In this document: in pieces, positions 30,294 to 38,238 of the stretch
How the letters are laid out: each line of letters opens with the position of its first letter
How positions within the stretch are numbered: the first letter of the stretch is position 1
Origin: Muribaculaceae bacterium
GTDB taxonomy: Bacteria > Bacteroidota > Bacteroidia > Bacteroidales > Muribaculaceae
Direction: 5' to 3'
Assembly (NCBI GenBank): GCA_022509145.1
Contig: JAFLTX010000001.1
Span: forward strand, 53,161-117,160
Length of the DNA: 64,000 nt
Position numbers and translations under genes: made by a program
Notes under the pieces: generated by a model
What the model saw: only the letters and a program-made list of their open reading frames with translations
The model's database searches: none
What the model was told of the DNA's origin: nothing

Positions 30294-30323
30294 AACCGGT
30301 TATATAATGTGTTGTAACCGGTT
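30294..30323 (+). terminator. Hairpin from two AACCGGTT palindromes followed by TTTT
   Basis: AACCGGTTATATAATGTGTTGTAACCGGTTTT; stem of 8-11 bp with a short U-tract, 26 nt after the OmpA-like gene. Confidence 0.5.
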
Positions 30324-30384
30324 TTGCAGTTTATATATTCCCGGTGTGAAGATAGATATCGGCCGGATTTAATCTTTTGAAATT

Positions 30385-31203
30385 ATGGGTGCGTATACGC
30401 TGACCTACATATATCACGATTGTTTCCTGCTTGAGCCGGATGCGGAGACTGCCGTTCTTTTCGATTATTGGAAAGATCCTTTGGCCGACAGCACCAACAA
30501 GGATTTCCCTCCGCTGCTTGAGAGGCTCAAGAGCAAAAAGCGCGTCTATATAATCGTGAGCCATCACCATAAAGACCATTTTTCCCGGCGCATTTTCCTA
30601 TGGGCGAAGGAGCTTCCGGATGTGAGATACATCGTGAGCGAAGACGTATTCAAGGCGGTGAAATATATGTTTACAGAAGGCTCGACGTATGCCGGCTACC
30701 GACCTCCGCGTGAATCCCTCACCGTGTTGAAGCCCGGGGAATCTTTCAACGACGGGTGTCTCTTGGTAAAAGCATATCGTTCTACAGATATCGGTAATTC
30801 TTATGCTGTCGAGACAGCCGAGCTTAAGGTTTTCCATGCCGGCGACCTCAACGCGTGGCTGTGGATTGATGAGTCCACCCCTGATGAGGTTGAAGAGGCG
30901 CGCAATAATTTCACGGAGATAATTTCAGAAATCAAGGCCGATTATCCGGCCTTTGATGTGGCTATGTTTCCCGTGGATTCGCGCATAGGACGCGAATATT
31001 GGTGGGGCGCCAAATATTTTGTAAATGCGGTAGACGTTGATTTGTTTGTGCCGATGCACTTTGAGCTTACCGAAGTTGAAGGCTTCGAATTGCGTCATCG
31101 TCTCGATGCCGGTGCCTTCGAGCTTTATGCCCGCGGCTCGTATGGCTCCTACCTTTTCTTGCAGCAGACCAGAAGCCGTTACCGTTCAGGCAACAATAAA
31201 TAG
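30385..31203 (+). CDS. MBL-fold metallo-hydrolase (UlaG-like)
   Basis: YIYHDCFLLE, VSHHHKDHFSRR (HxHxDH), VFHAGDLNAW. Confidence 0.85.
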   Translation: MGAYTLTYIYHDCFLLEPDAETAVLFDYWKDPLADSTNKDFPPLLERLKSKKRVYIIVSHHHKDHFSRRIFLWAKELPDVRYIVSEDVFKAVKYMFTEGSTYAGYRPPRESLTVLKPGESFNDGCLLVKAYRSTDIGNSYAVETAELKVFHAGDLNAWLWIDESTPDEVEEARNNFTEIISEIKADYPAFDVAMFPVDSRIGREYWWGAKYFVNAVDVDLFVPMHFELTEVEGFELRHRLDAGAFELYARGSYGSYLFLQQTRSRYRSGNNK

Positions 31204-31288
31204 TTTCCGTTCAGGAATCAATAATCAAAAGCAAATCTTTGTAAAGGATGCGCCGCTATAGATTCAAGCTGGCGCTTGCTGAACTTTC

Positions 31289-31438
31289 TTAGTTGATTAT
31301 CAGCTGAGAGAATGCTATCGATGTGAGGGGTGTGTACACCCTGGCGTATTGACGTATTATCTCAAGGGTGGTGTTTTTAGGTTTCCTCATTGATGTGTCG
31401 GACGCGCCTGCATCCTTAAAGTTGGTAAATTCTATCAT
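31289..31438 (-). CDS. 49-aa small ORF (alternative in-frame start gives 33 aa)
   Basis: Manual translation: MIEFTNFKDAGASDTSMRKPKNTTLEIIRQYARVYTPLTSIAFSQLIIN*; an AAAAAAAG stretch lies upstream of the ATG. Below the ORF-track cutoff. Confidence 0.4.
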   Translation of the reverse strand: MIEFTNFKDAGASDTSMRKPKNTTLEIIRQYARVYTPLTSIAFSQLIIN

Positions 31439-31559
31439 AGGCAGACTTTTTTTAACTTACATATTATAAACGAAAAAGGTAACGCCATTATTATTATAAG
31501 CTTAGAAATTATCTTATCAAGACCCCGCCGACTGTTTTGGCAACATCTGCAAAAAGAGA

Positions 31560-31585
31560 TTCCCCGACCTTGCCCGGCCGGGGAA
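31560..31585 (-). terminator. Rho-independent-type terminator on the minus strand
   Basis: TTCCCCGACC-TTGCCC-GGCCGGGGAA stem (one mismatch), followed on the minus strand by TCTCTTTTTG. Confidence 0.65.
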
Positions 31586-31668
31586 CTCCGCTTAACTAAA
31601 TAAAAATTGATTAACTAAGATTTCTTAACTAAGAAAACCTTTTACCTGTAGTTATCCAATCGGCATGC

Positions 31669-31725
31669 TCATTCGCCTATTTTAAAGGGCCGGCCGTTGA
31701 TGGGGATAGAAATGTAAACTTTCAT
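31669..31725 (-). pseudogene. Possible N-terminal stub of a DUF4406-like gene
   Basis: ATG frame MKVYISIPINGRPFKIGE*; resembles the start of DUF4406 (nucleoside deoxyribosyltransferase-like) proteins, then stops. Confidence 0.3.
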
Positions 31726-31746
31726 AGATTATATTTTGTTAATTAG

Positions 31747-31779
31747 TTGTATTCTACAGGGAAAAAAGTATTATCTTTG
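31747..31779 (+). promoter_or_regulatory. Bacteroidota-type promoter of the ncRNA candidate
   Basis: TTG (31747-31749)-N22-TATCTTTG (31772-31779). Confidence 0.6.
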
Positions 31780-31784
31780 CAACA

Positions 31785-31890
31785 GATTAAGACCTAAACG
31801 CAATAGAGCCATGATGTCGGAACGGTGGCATTTGGTTTAAAGACCGTATGTGGAGGTATTCGAATTACCCGTTGCGTTTTTAGGTCTTAT
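31785..31890 (+). ncRNA. Structured small RNA candidate (6S/6S-Flavo-type is one hypothesis)
   Basis: Consensus promoter just upstream. 15-bp terminal helix AAGACCTAAACGCAA (31789-31803) with TTGCGTTTTTAGGTCTT (31872-31888), with a 2-nt bulge. Internal hairpins include GCCA...TGGC, GGTTTAAAGACC and GGTATTCGAATTACC. T-rich 3' flank. Confidence 0.5.
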
Positions 31891-31920
31891 TATTTTACCC
31901 TTTTATATTTCTTGAGTGTA

Positions 31921-31950
31921 AACTGCTGGGAATTACTTTTCCCAGCAGTT
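31921..31950. terminator. Perfect 12-bp hairpin
   Basis: AACTGCTGGGAA-TTACTT-TTCCCAGCAGTT. Confidence 0.55.
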
Positions 31951-32136
31951 ATATAGTTAACTATATTGCCCTTTTTGCCGTTGACTTTGAGATTATAGTT
32001 GGAATGAACTACAAATTTTTCATTCCGTTCACGATCGAAATATATAAAGGCTTTGCCGTCATGATATATCTTCTTTCCTGCTCTCCTGATAGGAAATTCT
32101 GCGAGATGTTCAGGCGATAATTGATTTTTTACCTGA

Positions 32137-34383
32137 TTATCTAACTACAACTTTCTCCTTACCTACGATGTAGAGACCGGGCTGCAGACCTTGAGTAGCC
32201 TCGCTCTTTGAAACGTTTCTCTTCACCACGGCTCCAGCGATGGAGTAGACGTTTATAAGTTCGTTCTCATCAACGCCGACTGTGCCTACGCTGGTAACGG
32301 TGTTGTCGGTCTGAGCGCCATATAATTCTACACCCAGAAGTCGGATGCCATAACCTGTATCTTTGGCAGTAGGAAGAATCTTGATAGACTGGATGTCGTC
32401 AAGATTGGCTGCCTGACCGCTTACACCGCCTCTGGTGGCTACTCTTCTGTAAATTCTGTCTACGGGGTTAACTCCTCCCTCAAATTTGCGGTCGCTTACA
32501 GTAAAGATAACGCCGTTGGAATTGTCGTTATAGGTTGCAACCACGGTGTAATCTGACGGGCAAGCGGCTTCCCATTTGAGCTTGATGAGGTCGAAGTTGG
32601 CGGTCTTTTCAGTAAGTCTGATTTCAAGGGTTGAGCCTATGCCGAAACCATGATCGTTTTCATTAATCTCCCCATCCAGACTGAGATTGGACTCTTCCCC
32701 GTTGATGAAGAGCTTATGTTCGATGGCTGTATTGAGGCTGTTGTCTTCCGAGCCGATTACGTAAACCACTGTTTCTGCGTTTACATCGTCGTATTGGGCA
32801 GTGATGGTGAAGTTTCCTTTGCCGTATTCCGACGCTTTAAATGTGAAGACGTTACCATTCATGTTGGAGGCGTCAACTTCGTTACCGCCGCAGAAGAATT
32901 TCACACCCTCCACATTCATCACCAAGCCGTTTTGATCGTAGACGGTAGGTGTAACAGTTACGCTTTCGTTCTCTGAAATATAATTGTCTGAGACTTCGAG
33001 AGTCATGCTTTCTGCATCGGTCTCTTCAAAACCTTGACCGGCAACGTAAATTTCTTTGATCCGAGGCTTCCCTGCAGGATTGTCGTTATCCCTGACTGCG
33101 ATATAACGGGCAACAACCGGAATATCGAAGACATAAGATGTCAAGCCAGAAGCGGGGCGGCTCATTGTTTCTGATGATGTCCAGCCGGCATATTTGCTTC
33201 CGGATGTCCAGCCTTCATTCTCGCCGGGCATCGTTGCTCCTTCTGTAGCGTAGCTTACGGCATATTTGCCACCGCCTACGCCCCAGAGAACTTCAACGGC
33301 ATTTATCACGTGGTCTTCTCCAAAGTCAAGTACAACCCAGGAGTCGCCACCGCCGTAGTCACCGTTAAACTCATAGTAGGTGTCTTCGTTGCCGTCTGTC
33401 GCGTTTGTTGCGGGGTTGGGAACGTCGGTTTCGGGTTTCACTCTACCTGTTACGCTTGCTTTTCCAGCAATGTTTTCGGTCTTTTCCCAATTTACGGAGA
33501 TGAAGAGAACAGCTGTTCCTGAGATTTCGGCTCCGGTTTCTTTTACCGTTGCAGTTGCCGTAAGGGTATAGGTGCCGATTTTGTTGGCGGTAACTGTGAA
33601 TTTACCTTCACCATCGTTGGAGATGTCGGCAGCTTCGGGATCTGAGCAGACGAGTGAGAGGTTTTGGATAGCTTCGAAGTCGCCGATCACTTCGCCGGCG
33701 GCATTCACAAGTTGCACTGTAACTTCTCCTTTATTACCGTCGATCAGATCCAGATTGTTAAGACTCAAACCGGAGATATCCTCAAGGCCTTCCATATATG
33801 TGGCTTTGAACTCAAACATACCGCAACCGTAAGCCTTGGCCCAGTTGTTCGGTTGGCAATAAACCAGTATGTAACGGCCGGTGGCAGCTTTCTCAAATCT
33901 GGTAAACTCTACATAGGCACTCTGATATGCCTCGTCGTTGTTGCCGCCTTCCCCAACGGGACTGAGAGCCTCCACGTCTGTGGTGAGTCGATAATATGTC
34001 TTCCCGTTGGTGCCTTCGATAGAAGTCATTTCAAACGGGCTGTCCTGCACATAAATCTTATATGAAGCGGCGTGATTGTCTCTCCAATAGATTTCTACGG
34101 CATTGAGCTGTTGCGAGGACCCCAGATCAAAGAGGAACCAGTTGGTCTCTCCATGCTGCTGGTTACCTTCGTCCAGAGGAATGTTGAAATTAACCGTTTC
34201 CGTGCTTGCACTGGTGTTGTCTTTTTCATCGGTAATATCTACGGCATTACCTTCTCTTACCGAACTCATGGTTACCTGCGCGCCCTTTGCGAGATTGTCA
34301 TCCGACGAAATCGTCCAGTCGACTGCAAATCCGTTGAGAGCCACAAGCGACACTGTCAAGATTGTAAAAATAGATTTTTTCAT
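32137..34383 (-). CDS. Secreted multidomain protein with two discoidin (F5/8C-like) regions, Ig-like regions and a T9SS-like C-terminal tail
   Basis: Signal peptide MKKSIFTILTVSLVALNGFA; repeated LFDLGSSQQLNAVEIYW and VLDFGEDHVINAVEVLWG; tail INVYSIAGAVVKR...GLQPGLYIVGKEKVVVR. The track ORF extends upstream to 34491, but the ATG at 34383 fits the signal peptide. Confidence 0.75.
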   Translation of the reverse strand: MKKSIFTILTVSLVALNGFAVDWTISSDDNLAKGAQVTMSSVREGNAVDITDEKDNTSASTETVNFNIPLDEGNQQHGETNWFLFDLGSSQQLNAVEIYWRDNHAASYKIYVQDSPFEMTSIEGTNGKTYYRLTTDVEALSPVGEGGNNDEAYQSAYVEFTRFEKAATGRYILVYCQPNNWAKAYGCGMFEFKATYMEGLEDISGLSLNNLDLIDGNKGEVTVQLVNAAGEVIGDFEAIQNLSLVCSDPEAADISNDGEGKFTVTANKIGTYTLTATATVKETGAEISGTAVLFISVNWEKTENIAGKASVTGRVKPETDVPNPATNATDGNEDTYYEFNGDYGGGDSWVVLDFGEDHVINAVEVLWGVGGGKYAVSYATEGATMPGENEGWTSGSKYAGWTSSETMSRPASGLTSYVFDIPVVARYIAVRDNDNPAGKPRIKEIYVAGQGFEETDAESMTLEVSDNYISENESVTVTPTVYDQNGLVMNVEGVKFFCGGNEVDASNMNGNVFTFKASEYGKGNFTITAQYDDVNAETVVYVIGSEDNSLNTAIEHKLFINGEESNLSLDGEINENDHGFGIGSTLEIRLTEKTANFDLIKLKWEAACPSDYTVVATYNDNSNGVIFTVSDRKFEGGVNPVDRIYRRVATRGGVSGQAANLDDIQSIKILPTAKDTGYGIRLLGVELYGAQTDNTVTSVGTVGVDENELINVYSIAGAVVKRNVSKSEATQGLQPGLYIVGKEKVVVR

Positions 34384-34593
34384 GAATATTTTGATTTTTT
34401 CCAATTTTATAAGTGCAAAATTACAGCCGTTCAAAAGTAATGCCAAATAAATATACTCTACAAAGACTCTACAAGCACCAAAATATAACACTACATCAAA
34501 AACTCAAACATCTGATTTACCGCGTTTTAATGTTCCTTTGTTACGCTCATTGATGTAATGGTGGGAAAAAATAAAACTTTTCGGCAATTCCCA

Positions 34594-34626
34594 TTGCTCT
34601 TATGTCGCACATTTTCGTTAAATTTG
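34594..34626 (+). promoter_or_regulatory. Bacteroidota-type promoter of hisS
   Basis: TTG (34594-34596)-N22-TAAATTTG (34619-34626), 27 nt upstream of hisS. Confidence 0.6.
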
Positions 34627-34652
34627 CTTAATAAATCACATTTCTGAAAATA

Positions 34653-36044
34653 ATGGCAAATAAACCTTCAATCCCCAAGGGGACACGAGATTTCGGACCG
34701 GAAGAGATGGCCCGGCGCAACTATATTTTCAACACCATCAGAGAAGCCTGCAATCTTTTCGGCTATCAGCAGATCGAGACGCCTGCCCTCGAGACTCTCT
34801 CAACTCTTATGGGGAAATATGGCGATGAAGGTGACAAACTTCTGTTCAAGGTGCTCAATTCAGGCGATTTTCTGAAAGACGTGGATGAGGAGTCGTTCTC
34901 TCAGAAAGACCTGCGCAAGATCACGTCTGCTATCAGCGAGAAGGGGTTGCGCTATGATCTCACCGTACCTTTCGCCCGCTTCGTGGTGATGCACCGAAAC
35001 GATATCCCGTTCCCGTTCAAGAGGTTTCAGATACAACCGGTGTGGCGTGCCGACCGTCCTCAAAAAGGGCGTTACAGGGAATTTTACCAATGCGACGCCG
35101 ATGTGGTTGGATCCCCGTCGCTCAATAATGAGATCGAACTCCTCTCGTTGCTCGAATTCGTGTTTGCAAAACTCGGAATCCGTACGGTAATCAAGCTCAA
35201 CAACCGCAAAATTCTCTCCGGAATCGCAGATTACATCGGCGCTTCCGACCATCTTGTCGACATAACTGTAGCCATCGACAAAATTGATAAAATCGGCCTT
35301 GAGAATGTGGTGAAGGAACTCGAGGAGAAAGGATTGAAGAAGGAGGCAATAGAGAAACTCACGCCGATTCTGACCCTCTCGGGAAGCAACGAGGAGAAAC
35401 TCGCCACACTGTCGGAGATTTTGAAAGACTCTGAAACCGGCATGAAGGGTATCGAGGAGATGAAGTATGTGGTAAGCGGCTACGAGCAGCTGAATAAAGG
35501 GAAGGGGAGCGGTCTGTCTACTCTTGACCTTGACTTCTCGCTTGCACGCGGTCTCAACTATTATACCGGCACAATCATAGAAGTCAAGGCTGCAGACGTG
35601 GAGATCGGCAGCATCTCGGGTGGCGGTCGCTACGACAACCTTACGGGTGTGTTCGGAATGCCGGGAATCACAGGAGTGGGGGTTTCATTCGGCGCCGACC
35701 GCATCTATGATGTGCTTTCGGCCCTCGATCTCTTCCCGGCACAAAGCGCCGACGGGCCTCAGGTGCTCTTCCTCAATTTCGGCGAGAAAGAATCGGGGTG
35801 CTGTCTGCAACTCATAGAGAAATTGCGTGATGCCGAAGTGTCGTCGATGCTTTATCCCGACACCGTAAAGATCGGCAAGCAGCTCACTTATGCCAACGCC
35901 CTCAATATCCCTTACGCCGTTATGATCGGCGAGCGCGAGCTGGAAGAGGGGAAGGCGGTAGTGAAAAATATGGCGAGCGGCGAGCAACGCGACTATTGTT
36001 TTGAAGCGCTTGTAGAAGATTGCAAATCTATTTTTGCCCGTTAG
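34653..36044 (+). CDS. hisS: Histidyl-tRNA synthetase
   Basis: [46 protein letters not shown] class II aaRS motifs. Confidence 0.95.
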   Translation: MANKPSIPKGTRDFGPEEMARRNYIFNTIREACNLFGYQQIETPALETLSTLMGKYGDEGDKLLFKVLNSGDFLKDVDEESFSQKDLRKITSAISEKGLRYDLTVPFARFVVMHRNDIPFPFKRFQIQPVWRADRPQKGRYREFYQCDADVVGSPSLNNEIELLSLLEFVFAKLGIRTVIKLNNRKILSGIADYIGASDHLVDITVAIDKIDKIGLENVVKELEEKGLKKEAIEKLTPILTLSGSNEEKLATLSEILKDSETGMKGIEEMKYVVSGYEQLNKGKGSGLSTLDLDFSLARGLNYYTGTIIEVKAADVEIGSISGGGRYDNLTGVFGMPGITGVGVSFGADRIYDVLSALDLFPAQSADGPQVLFLNFGEKESGCCLQLIEKLRDAEVSSMLYPDTVKIGKQLTYANALNIPYAVMIGERELEEGKAVVKNMASGEQRDYCFEALVEDCKSIFAR

Positions 36045-36045
36045 A

Positions 36046-37188
36046 ATGAAGCTGTTTTCAAGAAGGATTTCCTTAACGCCGCTTCTCGCCGCATTGCTTT
36101 TGGTAGTGGGCGCTTGCAGCAAGCAGCGCGAGTCTTACCACGGAGTAAACGTAATGTCCGACTCCGAGTTGGTGGCCGTATATGAACGCGACGGCTACGA
36201 CGAGGTGTTCATCGTTGATCGGGACGGCTCTGAAGTAGCTCACTATCTGCTCATTGACAAGGCCGACAGTATTCCGCAAGGAATCCCGGAGGATGCAACT
36301 GTGATCCGTACTCCTCTCTCCAACGTCATAGCTGATTCGGAAGTGTATGCTTCGGCGATGGAAGAGTTGGGCGAAATAGAGAAGATATCCGGCGTTTTTG
36401 ACGGTGCTTTCTTCACTTCGCCGGAGATTGCCAAACGATTGAAAAACGGCAGGATAAAAGATCTTGGGAAACCGTCATCGCCCGACATCGAGGCAGTTAT
36501 GGCGCTTGGCCCCGAAGCGATCTTGGTAAGCTATTTCAAGGGGATGGAGACGCAAAACATCGATAAAATCGGAGTCCCGATAATCAAGATGTTCGATCTC
36601 CAGGAGTCCACACCTCTGGCGCGCGCGGAATGGATAAAGTTCATCGGTAAATTGTTTGGCAAAGAAGAAGCTGCCGACAGCATTTATGACTCCGTCGCTA
36701 CCAAATATAATGACCTGTCGGCGAATAAGAACACTAAAAATATCCCTCCGAAAGTACTTGTAGACCTTATGTATGAAGGTGTATGGTACGCGCCGGGACA
36801 CAATTCGTATCAGGGAGCGTTGATTGCGGATGCCGGCGGGAGAATCTTCACACCTGCAGAAAACTCCGGCTACACGATCAACCTCTCGCCCGAGCAGGCT
36901 CTCCTTTACGGGGCCGACGCCGATGTTTGGCTTATCAAGCATTATGGCGACGAGGCTTCTTTAAGGGCGCTTCTTGAAGCCGATCCCGTCTATCGGCAGC
37001 TGCGCCCTTACAATTCAGGCGAGATTTATTTCGTTGACACCTCGCAGAGTTCTTTGTTCCGTGATTTCCCGTTTCATCCCGAAAAACTGCTCGAAGATTA
37101 TCGCGCCATATTTACAGGCGACACCACGGCAACCCTTCAATATTTCAAGGAGCTTCCTTTTCCTGAAGAGAAGCAGAAAAAGAGATAA
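36046..37188 (+). CDS. ABC transporter substrate-binding lipoprotein (iron-siderophore/cobalamin type)
   Basis: Lipobox-like LLLVVGAC; SPDIEAVMALGPEAILVSYF; typical FecB/BtuF fold; directly upstream of a FecCD permease. Confidence 0.85.
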   Translation: MKLFSRRISLTPLLAALLLVVGACSKQRESYHGVNVMSDSELVAVYERDGYDEVFIVDRDGSEVAHYLLIDKADSIPQGIPEDATVIRTPLSNVIADSEVYASAMEELGEIEKISGVFDGAFFTSPEIAKRLKNGRIKDLGKPSSPDIEAVMALGPEAILVSYFKGMETQNIDKIGVPIIKMFDLQESTPLARAEWIKFIGKLFGKEEAADSIYDSVATKYNDLSANKNTKNIPPKVLVDLMYEGVWYAPGHNSYQGALIADAGGRIFTPAENSGYTINLSPEQALLYGADADVWLIKHYGDEASLRALLEADPVYRQLRPYNSGEIYFVDTSQSSLFRDFPFHPEKLLEDYRAIFTGDTTATLQYFKELPFPEEKQKKR

Positions 37189-37203
37189 AAACACCATCAA
37201 GAA

Positions 37204-38238
37204 GTGACCCGCAGTAGGAACAACATCGTCATCACCTCCATCGGAATCCTCTTTCTGTTCGGAGGCTTTCTGGGTGTGATTCTTACGGGTTCTTCGGGCA
37301 TATCTCCGCGCCAGGTGTTCGGTGCAATTTTCGGCACCGGTGATGTTTCCTCATTCGTTTCGACCATAGTGTTGCAGACACGACTCCCTATGGCGCTCGG
37401 TGCTGTGGCGAGCGGCATCGCGCTCTCGATTGCGGGGCTGATGATGCAGACGCTCTTTCACAATCCGCTGGCCGGCCCGTCGGTGCTCGGCATCTCTTCA
37501 GGCGGTTCGTTTGGAGTGGCTTTGGTGATGATGACAGCTTTGAATTCGGCAGGCGTCTTATCTTCAGATTTTCTCCCGTTCATCTCGATATTGGCAGCCA
37601 TAGCCGGGAGTCTTGCCACGATAGCCCTGCTCTATCTTTTCTCCACTTTCCTGAAGTCGGGCGTCAGTCTGATAATCGTAGGTTTGATGCTCAGTTACCT
37701 GTTTTCATCGGGAATTTCCCTGCTCAACTATTTCGCGAAAGCCGACGAGATACGTTCGTTCGTTATGTGGGGGCTCGGGAGCTTCTCGGGACTGCGGCTC
37801 AATACCTCCCTCATTTTGCTCGTGACGGTTTTACTCGCCTCGCTTCCCGCGTTGTGGTATATAAAACCTCTCAACGCTCTGCTTATCAACGAAAGGTATG
37901 CCGAGAGTGTGGGATATTCTGTGAGAAAGTTGCGCGGCTCCATTCTGCTGATGTCGGGTCTGATGGTGGCTCTCCCCACCGCTTTTTGCGGCCCGATAGG
38001 GTTCATAGGCCTGGTGGTGCCGCATATCTGCCGGCTCCTTTACAACACCTCCAACCATTCAGTGCTCCTTCCGGCTTCAATTCTCTTCGGAGCGGCCGTC
38101 ACTCTCCTCTGCACGTTTGTGAGCGTGATTCCGTCGGGTAGCTTCGGCATCATACCCATCAACGTAATCACTCCCTGCATCGGGGTGCCTATGATACTCT
38201 ATCTGCTGTTGAAACGCAACAAACTCCTTTATTTCTGA
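37204..38238 (+). CDS. FecCD/BtuC-family ABC transporter permease (GTG start)
   Basis: RLPMALGAVASGIALSIAGLMMQTLFHNPLAGPSVLGISSGGSFG; GPIGFIGLVVPHICRLL. Confidence 0.93.
   Translation: MTRSRNNIVITSIGILFLFGGFLGVILTGSSGISPRQVFGAIFGTGDVSSFVSTIVLQTRLPMALGAVASGIALSIAGLMMQTLFHNPLAGPSVLGISSGGSFGVALVMMTALNSAGVLSSDFLPFISILAAIAGSLATIALLYLFSTFLKSGVSLIIVGLMLSYLFSSGISLLNYFAKADEIRSFVMWGLGSFSGLRLNTSLILLVTVLLASLPALWYIKPLNALLINERYAESVGYSVRKLRGSILLMSGLMVALPTAFCGPIGFIGLVVPHICRLLYNTSNHSVLLPASILFGAAVTLLCTFVSVIPSGSFGIIPINVITPCIGVPMILYLLLKRNKLLYF

Noticed and set aside
31796-31878. tRNA gene reading of the ncRNA candidate (ACGCAAT/GTTGCGT acceptor-like stem, TTCGAAT T-loop)
   Set aside because: No valid 5-bp anticodon stem with a 7-nt loop could be formed, and the terminal helix continues well beyond seven base pairs, so a normal tRNA is unlikely.
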